The translations under genes and the position numbers were made by a program. 36,028 bases of DNA from a virus, in IMG/VR virus record IMGVR_UViG_3300044684_000094, positions 1 to 36,028 of that record. One strand, given 5' to 3'. The stretch's first letter is position 1. Each line of letters opens with the position of its first letter. Positions 14,502 through 22,665 of the stretch are shown here, piece after piece. A model generated the notes under the pieces. That model was not told the origin of the DNA, did not search any database, and saw only the letters and a list, made by a program, of their open reading frames with translations.

Positions 14502-16457
14502 ATGGAAACGCCTTTCCTTGGCGGTACTTACCAATCCTTCTCATCGAATCTCGCCGATGATCGATGCATGAACCTGTACCCTGAAGTTGTCGAGACGAAA
14601 CAGGGGAAGCAGGTAGGAGGTTTCTACTCCATACCAGGCCAGAAGCTTCTACAAGTCCTCACCAATAGCGGTTCAGGAGCGGTGTCTGGACCGATGCGCG
14701 GTATCCATAAGACCGCCAACAAGAAGCTTGTAGCCGTATTCGGAAACCAAGTCGTCCAAATCGACATCAACGGCTTAGTGAACCCACTTGGTCACTTGAA
14801 TACCGCATCGGGACCTGTCTCGATCATCGATAACGGAAGACAGTATGCGGTGTTCGATGGATTCCAGGGATGGTCATGGAGCGGTAGCGCTTGGGCGCAG
14901 ATCACGACCATTCCTAATTTCCCATTGATCGCCTGCGAACAGGATGGATTCGGCATCGTAGGGATTGCCGGAACGAACCAGTTCTATCAGTCCAACCTCA
15001 ACGACTTGACGACCTGGGACCCACTCAACTTTTCCAGCGCTGATTCGAATGCAACCAATATTCAGGCGATCTTTACGCTGTTTCGTCAGCTTTGGGTACT
15101 GAAAGAAAACGCCATAGAGATTTGGGAAAACGCGGGTCTCAATGGATTCTCCTTTCAACGCATGGAAGCTGCTTATGTGAATGTGGGGTGCGTCGCGCCC
15201 TTCTCGGTAGCTACCAGTGAAGATCATATCTTTTGGCTAGGTCAGTCTGATGAAGGATCCCTTCAGGCTTACGTCAATAATGGCTATTCGGAACAACGCA
15301 TTTCGACGCATGCCATTGAGTATCAGATTCAAAGCTATCTAGCGATGAGTTCCATTGGTATCGCTGATGCGATTGGTTTCTGCTACACGCAAGCCGGACA
15401 TGTGTTCTATGTACTGACTTTCCCATCCGGCAATGCCACCTGGGTCTATGACATGACCATCGGTCTATGGCATGAGCGAGGTGAATTCATCAATGGGTCC
15501 TATAACCGATGGGACCCATCCTGCTATGCCTTCTTCAACAAACAGCATGTGGTCGGTTCTTCGACGAATCAGCGGCTTTCTGTGCTTGATCTTACGTATC
15601 CCACGAACGATCTGGCGACGGCACCGCCGTCGAATCCTAAGCGGTGGATGAGGCGTTGGCGGGCATTAAAGAAGCCCATGCAGGAACCTGTACGCCTTCA
15701 ATCACTTAAAATAGATATGCAAACCGGAGTAGCGGTAGGAACGGCCACCAAAATCACAAATCAGGCCGATCCTTTCGCCCTAGGTGCATGCAATGTAGTG
15801 ATTACGCTGGGTTCTAATGTCTATCGGTATGCGATGGGATATAACAGCACACAAAACTTCACCGGGACCTATGGCGCCAACACATTTCCCTTACAGATCA
15901 CTGTGAATAGCGTTGGATTCGTCCAACTGAATTACACGGGTTCGCCGACTACGAATTCCTTTGGGGCGTATGTGGAGATTGAGCCTCAATATGCCTTCAA
16001 TGGCGCCCAGCTCAAGCAGTTCATAACTCAAGGTCCGGCTGTTTCGTTTGGCGCCTATATGTCTTCGGATACGGTACAGGGGGGCGGTGTTTACTACAAC
16101 GCGCCTTACTCACCGGTACCGGTACATCGCTATGGCATCACTGGATACAACAACGGTGGCGTTACCCTAAATCCGGGTACTTGGCTAGGATTTTCCTCCC
16201 TAGCGACCCAAACATTGGTTGTAGCGGCCTCGCCGACTTCCAGTCCCGTCATCCTGAAATGGTCGGACGATGGCGGTCATAACTGGTCGAATGAAATGCA
16301 GTCATCTTCCGGCGCTACCGGCGAAACGGCCTATCGGGTCATGTGGAGACGTATCGGATCCACTCGCCGGAATCGTGGCCTGGACCGTATTTTCGAGATT
16401 TCGAGCGAGATGATGATACAAACCTGCCTAGTAGGGGCGTCGATTGGCGATGGCTGA
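14502..16457 (+). CDS. P22 gp10-like packaged-DNA stabilisation / tail hub protein with a large insertion
   Basis: gp10 closes the portal-adaptor channel and holds the tail parts. Residues 1-408 match the family: FLGGTYQSFSSNLADDRCMNL, GMRGIHK-like repeats, FWLGQSDEGSL, WVYDMTIGLWHER and a RLQSLKIDMQTGV strand. In P22-type proteins the next element is an ILxWSDDGGxxWS strand a few residues later; here it comes only at 584-596. The roughly 170 residues between (411-582) are Gly/Thr/Asn-rich and beta-like, an inserted domain. Total length is 651 against 472 in P22. The gene overlaps the dioxygenase-like gene by 8 nt. Confidence 0.88.
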   Translation: METPFLGGTYQSFSSNLADDRCMNLYPEVVETKQGKQVGGFYSIPGQKLLQVLTNSGSGAVSGPMRGIHKTANKKLVAVFGNQVVQIDINGLVNPLGHLNTASGPVSIIDNGRQYAVFDGFQGWSWSGSAWAQITTIPNFPLIACEQDGFGIVGIAGTNQFYQSNLNDLTTWDPLNFSSADSNATNIQAIFTLFRQLWVLKENAIEIWENAGLNGFSFQRMEAAYVNVGCVAPFSVATSEDHIFWLGQSDEGSLQAYVNNGYSEQRISTHAIEYQIQSYLAMSSIGIADAIGFCYTQAGHVFYVLTFPSGNATWVYDMTIGLWHERGEFINGSYNRWDPSCYAFFNKQHVVGSSTNQRLSVLDLTYPTNDLATAPPSNPKRWMRRWRALKKPMQEPVRLQSLKIDMQTGVAVGTATKITNQADPFALGACNVVITLGSNVYRYAMGYNSTQNFTGTYGANTFPLQITVNSVGFVQLNYTGSPTTNSFGAYVEIEPQYAFNGAQLKQFITQGPAVSFGAYMSSDTVQGGGVYYNAPYSPVPVHRYGITGYNNGGVTLNPGTWLGFSSLATQTLVVAASPTSSPVILKWSDDGGHNWSNEMQSSSGATGETAYRVMWRRIGSTRRNRGLDRIFEISSEMMIQTCLVGASIGDG

Positions 16458-17028
16458 ACATCCCCCTATCCGTATGCTCAAAGCCACGTTCCATGTGGAA
16501 CGTGCCTTGGAACAATTAGCCGATCATCCGGAGCTATGGAATCAGCACACCCACCGTACCCAAGGTTACGGAACGCCCCATCGGGCCATCGACGATATTT
16601 GGGTCCGCTATAACGACTTCTCGAAGTACATCGGAGATCGGTCGTTTTTCGCCGACGAACATGACTCTGTATGGTATCCGGGTGCCGAAATGATCCCGGC
16701 AGTCGTGGATTTGGTCATGGATCTGATGGGCGAGGTACGCGGCGAACGTCTAGGGGGGGTCCTCATCACCCGAATACCGGCCGGGGGCCAGGTTGAACCC
16801 CATATCGACCAAGGCTGGCATGCCCGCTACTACGACAAATTCTGCATTCAGTTGATGGGCAATCCTGAACAAGCCTTCTGCTTTCACGGGCATAGCCTTT
16901 CGGCCCTACCTGGACAGGTTTATACCTTCGATAACTCCCGTGAACACTGGGTGACAAATTCGTCTAAAGAGGTGAGAATGTCGCTCATCGTGTGCATAAA
17001 GGGTGCCCATCATGTCGAATTTGATTGA
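16450..17028 (+). CDS. 2-oxoglutarate/Fe(II) dioxygenase-like protein (aspartyl hydroxylase type)
   Basis: A 192-residue protein from ATG 16450; a TTG at 16444 is better spaced from aggggc and is an alternative. It has the facial triad of the 2OG-Fe(II) fold: H118-x-D120 in GGQVEPHIDQGW, distal H166 in NSREHWVTN, and R176 in place to bind 2-oxoglutarate. The HxD plus EHWVTN arrangement resembles aspartyl/asparaginyl beta-hydroxylases. Such enzymes hydroxylate side chains or nucleic acids. Placed between the gp10-like and ejection genes, a virion protein is a natural substrate, but that is inference. It occupies the place where P22 has its tail needle. Confidence 0.8.
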   Translation: MAEHPPIRMLKATFHVERALEQLADHPELWNQHTHRTQGYGTPHRAIDDIWVRYNDFSKYIGDRSFFADEHDSVWYPGAEMIPAVVDLVMDLMGEVRGERLGGVLITRIPAGGQVEPHIDQGWHARYYDKFCIQLMGNPEQAFCFHGHSLSALPGQVYTFDNSREHWVTNSSKEVRMSLIVCIKGAHHVEFD

Positions 17029-17218
17029 CTCCATTCGTGACTCCCTTCGATCCGATGAGTTGATCACTTTCGATATGTATTTTGCATCCGTCCGATCCAT
17101 GCAGTTTCATCCTGGGGCGGGCACCAAAGATCACATGATTGTGACGCGGGAAGAGTGCGCGAAAGAAGCGCTTGAGATGATCAAACTTCGGCGAATCATG
17201 GCCGGAATAGCTACCTGA
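17012..17218 (+). CDS. Small unknown protein
   Basis: The start is ATG 17012 (aaaggg 8 nt upstream), inside the end of the dioxygenase-like gene; the in-frame GTG at 17003 overlaps the ribosome site. The 68-residue product reads MSNLIDSIRDSLRSDELITF, then FHPGAGTKDHMIVTREECAK and a terminal basic helix. Similar short proteins occur in tail regions of podophages, without known role. It is a poor match to a P22-type tail needle, which is a long coiled coil. Confidence 0.65.
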   Translation: MSNLIDSIRDSLRSDELITFDMYFASVRSMQFHPGAGTKDHMIVTREECAKEALEMIKLRRIMAGIAT

Positions 17219-17229
17219 TGAGGTGAGAC

Positions 17230-17970
17230 ATGCCCTGGGGCTTAGCAGCAGCAGCAGTCGGTTCCATTGCTGGTGGGATAATGTCCGGCCAGGGCGCTCA
17301 AGACGCCGCTCAAACGCAGGCCAATGCGGCCAATGCGGCCACTCAAGCCCAATTGGACATGTACAACCAGAACGTCCAGCGGCTATCGCCCTGGACCAAT
17401 GCGGGAGGATCGGCATTAAGCACCCTTCAGGGCATGATGCCGACGCTGACCCAGCAATTCGGGGCGCAGCAATTCCAGCAATCGCCTGGGTATCAATGGC
17501 AGCTTGGCCAAGGCATTAATGCTATCCAGAATTCGGCAGCCGCCACCGGTGGTGTCAATTCTGGCAATACCATGAAGGCTCTAATGAGCTATGGCCAGGG
17601 CCTCGCCAATCAGGACTACTACAACGCCCTGAATGCCTATACGAATTGGCAGAATCAGGTCTATAACATGTACTCGGGCATCTCAAACACGGGTGCGAAC
17701 GCCGCTGGGCAAGTGGCTGGGATCGGTGCCAATACCGCCAATGCCATCGGCAACAACATTACTGGCGCAGGCAACGCCAGGGCAGCCGGCCAGGTAGCCG
17801 CTGGCAATACCATGGGCAACACCCTTGGAAGCCTTGGCAATCTGGGACTGATGTATCAGATGCAGGGTGGCTTTGGTGGTGGCGGTGGAGGCATCCCTAA
17901 CATCCCCAGTAGCGCCTATATGCCCGATTACACCCAAAGCTTTGCACCATCCGGCATCACGGGGGTCTAG
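17230..17970 (+). CDS. DNA ejection protein, gp7-like
   Basis: A 246-residue product starting with a hydrophobic Ala/Gly segment (MPWGLAAAAVGSIAGGIMSG), then Gln/Asn/Ala-rich sequence with RLSPWTNAGGSALSTLQGM, QQFQQSPGYQWQLGQG and GVNSGNTMKALMSYGQGLA. This combination is typical of gp7-class proteins that leave the virion and help form the trans-envelope DNA channel. The tail is glycine-rich (GGFGGGGGGIPN). First of three consecutive ejection genes. Confidence 0.83.
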   Translation: MPWGLAAAAVGSIAGGIMSGQGAQDAAQTQANAANAATQAQLDMYNQNVQRLSPWTNAGGSALSTLQGMMPTLTQQFGAQQFQQSPGYQWQLGQGINAIQNSAAATGGVNSGNTMKALMSYGQGLANQDYYNALNAYTNWQNQVYNMYSGISNTGANAAGQVAGIGANTANAIGNNITGAGNARAAGQVAAGNTMGNTLGSLGNLGLMYQMQGGFGGGGGGIPNIPSSAYMPDYTQSFAPSGITGV

Positions 17971-17972
17971 CG

Positions 17973-19355
17973 ATGCCTATCGATCCGTCCATTGTGCTTT
18001 CCGGAGTCCAGGGACCGCCACAGCCGATTACCCTGAACTCCATCGTGCAGATGATGCAGATGCGTCAGCAATCGCAGCAGATGCAGAAGCAGCGTGCTAT
18101 CCAGAACTCGTTAGCCGCGATCTACAGCGATCCGTCCAATCTTGGACCTGATGGCATGCCCAATGCTCAGTCCATGCTCAAAATAGCCCGTGTTTCGCCT
18201 CAGGCAGCGCAGAGCATGACTGCGCAGAAGGCAGAGATTGACGAAAAGATTGCGCTTACCGGGAAAAATCAAGCAGAAGCAGGTCTAAATACGCAAAAGA
18301 CCATTCAAAGCATCGTACGCGATCCAGCTCTTAATGCTTATGATGATGCTTTATCATCTGGGAAAACCCCTCAACAAGCGCGTGATATCGCTCAGAAGAT
18401 CTATTCCGAAGGACTGGAAAGTCTCTTTGCTGGAGGGTATGTACCTGATGCAATGAAATCGCAAGTTCCCCAAAATTTCGATCCGATACGAGTACGCGCT
18501 AATAGCTTGTCGTACAAAGATGCTCAGACTCTCAATGAGAAGACCATCGCTGATGAGAGAGCTGATAAGCGGTTAGCTTTGACAGAAGATATAGACCGTC
18601 AAAGGTTAGGATTGGAAAGTGCTCGTCTTAGCATCGAAGAAGCACGAGAACAGCGCGAATCCGGAAAAGATGCGGCTGGTGGTGGTGGCGATCTTTCCGA
18701 AGATGCCAAGAATGCTGCGGCAGCACGTTACAACATCGATGGAACGCTGCCGCCTATGGGAATGGGCAAGGCTGGAATGTCCCTACGCACCGAGATTCTA
18801 AATCGTGCTGCCAAAATGGCAGCCGGTCGAGACCCTACAGAGCAGCGGGTTCAGCAAATTTCCAACAAGGCGGATGCATCGGCTTTGCTTCAGCTCCGAA
18901 AACAACAGACGGCCGGCGAGAATTTTGAGAAGACCGCACTCAAGAATGCCGATCTGGCGCTTTCTACCTCTGAGAAGATGGATCGAACTGGGGTTCCGGT
19001 CTTCAATAAATGGCTTCAGGCAGGTCGTCGTGGCACTGGCTCGGTAGAAGCGGCTAACTTCGATGCGGCCAATAATTCCTTTGTGGAGGAATATGCCAAG
19101 GTCATGACAGGATCCACGGGGGGTGCGGCGGCGACGGATTCGGCTCGCCAGCGCGCGCACGAGCTTCTGGATACCTCTATGACGCCAGAACAATACCGTT
19201 CTAACGTGGACATCCTGAAAAAGGAAATGGCTAATCGTGTTCAATCCTTCCGCGAGCAGGCCGAAGAAACGGAAGGGCGCATTCGGGATACAGGCAAGAA
19301 ACCTGATTCGGGTACTTCGCAAGCCAAAACCGTACATTGGGATGACCTGCAATGA
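17973..19355 (+). CDS. DNA ejection protein, gp20-like
   Basis: A 460-residue, mostly helical protein. It has the LNSIVQMMQMRQQSQQMQKQ start common to ejection proteins of this position, a long charged coiled-coil middle (about 190-225), a low-complexity GGGGDLSED linker and a helical C-terminal half. Such proteins are carried in the capsid and ejected with DNA. It overlaps the third ejection gene by ATGA. Codon use and base composition match its neighbours. Assignment is by composition and place. Confidence 0.75.
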   Translation: MPIDPSIVLSGVQGPPQPITLNSIVQMMQMRQQSQQMQKQRAIQNSLAAIYSDPSNLGPDGMPNAQSMLKIARVSPQAAQSMTAQKAEIDEKIALTGKNQAEAGLNTQKTIQSIVRDPALNAYDDALSSGKTPQQARDIAQKIYSEGLESLFAGGYVPDAMKSQVPQNFDPIRVRANSLSYKDAQTLNEKTIADERADKRLALTEDIDRQRLGLESARLSIEEAREQRESGKDAAGGGGDLSEDAKNAAAARYNIDGTLPPMGMGKAGMSLRTEILNRAAKMAAGRDPTEQRVQQISNKADASALLQLRKQQTAGENFEKTALKNADLALSTSEKMDRTGVPVFNKWLQAGRRGTGSVEAANFDAANNSFVEEYAKVMTGSTGGAAATDSARQRAHELLDTSMTPEQYRSNVDILKKEMANRVQSFREQAEETEGRIRDTGKKPDSGTSQAKTVHWDDLQ

Positions 19356-21037
19356 GCATGGACGTTACCCTTCCGGATGGTACGGTCATCAAGGGCGTCC
19401 CTGACGGGACGACGCGGGAACAGCTTGCGCAGAAATTGGTGGCCAAAGGCTTTAAAGTTCCCGATGCCTGGCTTGCTAAGAAGCGTTTTGCACCAGGAAC
19501 GCCGGAATTTGAGGCGGCTTATCAGAAGAAACAGGATGAAATGGTCGCCGGCATGTCCACTGGACAACGTCTTGCCGCTGCCGCTGGTAAGGCCGTCGAA
19601 GATACGGGCCGAGGGGTCGGTGAGCTGGTCGGACTAGTAAAACCGCAGGATGTTGCGGAATCCAGGCGTCTTGACGAAGCCTTGATGAGGACCCGATCTG
19701 GCAAGGCGGGGAATATCGCAGGCTATGCCCTGGAAGCCGTCCCTCTGTCCTATGCGGCGCGTGGTCTTGCTCCGGCTGCTGGAGCTGGTCTTTTAGCTAG
19801 AGTCGCTACAGGAGGTCTCTCAGGGGGCGCTCAGGGCTATGCGGCTCCATATACCTCTACCGGCGAGCATGTGGCTAATACCTTAATTGGAGCTGGTACT
19901 GGGGCATTGCTTCCTGGCGCCGGCGCCATGGTCTCCAATGCCATGCGTGGACTGGCTTCTCCTGAAGCTCGAACTCTCCTGGAAGCCGGAGTACGCCTCA
20001 CCCCTGGTCAGATGCTTGGCGGCATGGCGCGGCGCGCTGAAGACGCTGCTATGAGCCTTCCGGTGGTGGGTTCAGCAATTCGCAATGCCCAGCGGCGCGC
20101 GATCAATGATTTCAACCTGGCTAGCGTGGAGAAAGCTCTGCAGCCGATTGGGGTTAAGCTAGGGAAAGGTGTCGAGGCAGGCTATGACGCCATCGAGCAG
20201 GGCCGTAAGGCGATTACCTCAGCCTATGACAAGGTGCTTGGCCAGATGAAAGGCCGGGTGGATAGCACGCTGACCAACAAGATCGCCGGCACATTGACCA
20301 GTCACGTCAATACGCTGCCGGACAATTTGGCCAGAAAGTTGATGCAGACAGTTGATGAGGATGTTCTTCAGAAGCTTGGGAAAGGCCAGTGGGTTGGTGG
20401 CAAAGAAATCAAGGAAGTGATCTCCAATCTAGGCAATGAGGTTCGCGCTGCACAGCAATCGATCGATCCGGCCTATCGCCAGCTTGGTAAGGCTTTTCAG
20501 TCCATCCAGAACGATGTGAAGGCCATGCTGAAACGTAGCAATCCCAAGGAAATGGGCGAGGAACTGGCGAATGTCGATGCGGCGCATGCCCGCATGCTTC
20601 GCGTGGAAAATGCGGCGGCTCGTGTGGGTGCGGACGAAGGAAAATTCTCAGCGGCTCAGCTCCGTTCGGCCGTTCGCGCTGAGGATTCCAGCTATAAGAA
20701 GCGTGGCTTCAGCCAGGGGAATGCCCTACTTCAAGATTGGGCCGATGCTGGCAAGAATGTCTTGCCTCAGAAGGTTCCGGATAGTGGTACTGCGGAACGT
20801 CTACGCTTGCTAGATACTGCCGCCATGCTTGTACCTGGCTTGGCTGCACATGCCGTCTATAGCGCTCCTAGCCGTTTCCTCATTGAAAGGGCACTCGCTC
20901 CCCGTCCTAACCCAGTATCAAACTATCTAGCCAATCTGGCTCAGCAGCGTTTAGGAAATCCGGCTAATGCTCTGGTGGGTCGTGCATTTGCTCCGCAGCC
21001 AATGCCACAACCATCGCCGCAGGTCCAGCAGCAGTAA
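19352..21037 (+). CDS. DNA ejection protein, gp16-like
   Basis: A 561-residue protein. Residues 5-40 form a small domain (TLPDGTVIKGVPDGTTREQL) found at the N-terminus of many phage internal virion proteins. A central hydrophobic, Gly/Ala-rich region (about 125-205) could enter membranes. Residues 240-480 are helical. The end is a Pro/Gln tail (PQPMPQPSPQVQQQ). Last of the ejection trio. Its exact role (channel, or peptidoglycan-associated) cannot be told from the sequence; no lytic catalytic motif is visible. Confidence 0.75.
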   Translation: MSMDVTLPDGTVIKGVPDGTTREQLAQKLVAKGFKVPDAWLAKKRFAPGTPEFEAAYQKKQDEMVAGMSTGQRLAAAAGKAVEDTGRGVGELVGLVKPQDVAESRRLDEALMRTRSGKAGNIAGYALEAVPLSYAARGLAPAAGAGLLARVATGGLSGGAQGYAAPYTSTGEHVANTLIGAGTGALLPGAGAMVSNAMRGLASPEARTLLEAGVRLTPGQMLGGMARRAEDAAMSLPVVGSAIRNAQRRAINDFNLASVEKALQPIGVKLGKGVEAGYDAIEQGRKAITSAYDKVLGQMKGRVDSTLTNKIAGTLTSHVNTLPDNLARKLMQTVDEDVLQKLGKGQWVGGKEIKEVISNLGNEVRAAQQSIDPAYRQLGKAFQSIQNDVKAMLKRSNPKEMGEELANVDAAHARMLRVENAAARVGADEGKFSAAQLRSAVRAEDSSYKKRGFSQGNALLQDWADAGKNVLPQKVPDSGTAERLRLLDTAAMLVPGLAAHAVYSAPSRFLIERALAPRPNPVSNYLANLAQQRLGNPANALVGRAFAPQPMPQPSPQVQQQ

Positions 21038-21060
21038 GCGTTTCAGAAAGGATTCTCGCA

Positions 21061-21111
21061 TATGGGTCCATGCATAGATGTGCAGTGCCTGGATGCCATG
21101 AAGCACCAGTA
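21061..21111 (+). CDS. Possible 16-residue ORF
   Basis: aaagga stands well placed before ATG 21061, and the frame reads MGPCIDVQCLDAMKHQ to TAA. The ribosome site is good but the peptide is too short to judge. Nothing else is visible between the ejection genes and 21,158. Confidence 0.25.
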
Positions 21112-21157
21112 AGACGATGATGTAAGCAATGCACCGTTCCAGCATGGAGACCAGTAT

Positions 21158-21331
21158 ATGCCATCCAAATCGAAAGCCCAGAACCGCATGATGCATGCGG
21201 TGGCGCATGACAAGAAGCTAGGTCAACGTCTTGGGGTCCCTCAAAAGGTCGCCAAAGAATATGTTAAGGCTGATTCTGGACGTAAAATCAAGAAACTACC
21301 GCTTCACGTCAAAAAGTCGAAGAAACACTAA
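21158..21331 (+). CDS. Small basic conserved phage protein (MPSKSKAQ type)
   Basis: Fifty-seven residues from ATG 21158, with ggag at 9 nt. It starts MPSKSKAQNRMMHAVAHD, then QRLGVPQKVAKEYVKAD, a pattern I know from many phage genomes as a small protein of unknown function. The end is lysine-rich (KIKKLPLHVKKSKKH). Its stop shares a base with the ATP-grasp start (TAATG), so the two are translated together. Confidence 0.75.
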   Translation: MPSKSKAQNRMMHAVAHDKKLGQRLGVPQKVAKEYVKADSGRKIKKLPLHVKKSKKH

Positions 21332-22665
21332 TGCGCGTCCTCCTGATCGATACAGACCGTTGCGGCTTGGATTTCGCCTGGCGCTGTGTCGAGGCGGGTC
21401 ATGACGTGCGCTGGTATAACCGGGATAAAGAGGGAAATAGCTTCAAGGATGGCAAAGGGTTTCCAGGCATTCAGCATATCGACGATTGGAAGCCTTCTAT
21501 GAAATGGGCCAAGGATGGCCTCATCTGGCTATCGTCCAATGCGATGTTCATCAAGGATATGGACGAGTGGAAAAAGCATGGATATCCCATCTTCGCGCCT
21601 TCACAAGCCGCCGCAGATCTAGAGATCAAGCGCGCAAAAGGCATGCGATTGCTTGAAAAGATGGGACTTCTAGTGCCCGCTTATCACACCTTCAATTCTC
21701 TTAAAGAGGCTGAGAATTTTGCGCGTAAATCTGATCAAGCCTATGTATTCAAGACCATGGGCGATAACGAGGACAAGAGCCTTTCATATGTGGCTAAAAC
21801 GCCAGCTGATTTGGTTGGCCGCATCCAAAGATGGATCAAGCTCGGTTTGAATCCTAAAGGTCAGGTAATGCTGCAGGAGAAAATCGATGGATACGAAATG
21901 GGTGTTTCTTGTTGGTTTGGTCCGGAAGGTCCGTTGCCTAATAAGTGGAACATCAATTTCGAACACAAGAAGCTCATGCCAGGAAATTACGGACCCAACA
22001 CCGGAGAGATGGGTACGGTCATCCAGTATTGCCGCGATGAAAAGATGGCCGATGAATTGTTCACGCATGAACTCGTCAAACACTTGATCGAGATCGGTCA
22101 CATTGGCGATATCGACCTCAATTGCATCATCGAAAAAGGAAGTGGAAAGATATACCCCCTTGAATTCACATGCCGGCCAGGATGGCCTTACGACTGGATT
22201 GCCTCTGACCTGCATAAGGGCGATCCCGTGGAATGGATGCGTGACCTCTTAGAAGGTCATGACACCCTAAAGGTTTCTTATGACGTTGGTATCGGTGAAG
22301 TCGTGGCGATTCCACCATTTCCGCGTGATGATTGCGACGAAGCCGAATGCATGGACTTGCCCATTGAGATACCGAATAGATGGGATCGTATACACCCTGT
22401 CTGCATGCAGATCGAGAAAGGACCTTCCATGAAAGATGGAAAAGTCGTAGAAGCCGATATTTTCACCACATCCGGCAACTATGTACTTGTCGCTACGGGT
22501 ATGGGTGAAACCGTCAAACAGGCCAAAGAAGCGGTAGACAAAGTTATCAAGAAGGTAAATGTCTCTAACATGATGGTTCGAAACGACATTGGCGACAACT
22601 TGGAAGAATGCTTACCGGAACTCCATAAAATGGGGTTCGCAACCTCGATGGAGTATGACGTATGA
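21331..22665 (+). CDS. PurD-like ATP-grasp ligase
   Basis: ATP-grasp enzymes join a carboxylate to an amine through an acyl phosphate; PurD joins glycine to phosphoribosylamine. The 444-residue product has an N-terminal Rossmann-like part (MRVLLIDTDRCGLDFAWRC) and ATP-binding features: VFK (K141), MLQEKIDGYEMG (180-191), GPNTGEMGTV (221-230, close to the PurD GPNTGGMG loop), DIDLN (260-264) and YPLEFTCRPGWP (275-286) with E278/R282. The C-terminal domain is PurD-like but divergent. A purine-synthesis role is doubtful because it stands alone among ejection and fibre genes; modification of a virion component is possible. Confidence 0.82.
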   Translation: MRVLLIDTDRCGLDFAWRCVEAGHDVRWYNRDKEGNSFKDGKGFPGIQHIDDWKPSMKWAKDGLIWLSSNAMFIKDMDEWKKHGYPIFAPSQAAADLEIKRAKGMRLLEKMGLLVPAYHTFNSLKEAENFARKSDQAYVFKTMGDNEDKSLSYVAKTPADLVGRIQRWIKLGLNPKGQVMLQEKIDGYEMGVSCWFGPEGPLPNKWNINFEHKKLMPGNYGPNTGEMGTVIQYCRDEKMADELFTHELVKHLIEIGHIGDIDLNCIIEKGSGKIYPLEFTCRPGWPYDWIASDLHKGDPVEWMRDLLEGHDTLKVSYDVGIGEVVAIPPFPRDDCDEAECMDLPIEIPNRWDRIHPVCMQIEKGPSMKDGKVVEADIFTTSGNYVLVATGMGETVKQAKEAVDKVIKKVNVSNMMVRNDIGDNLEECLPELHKMGFATSMEYDV

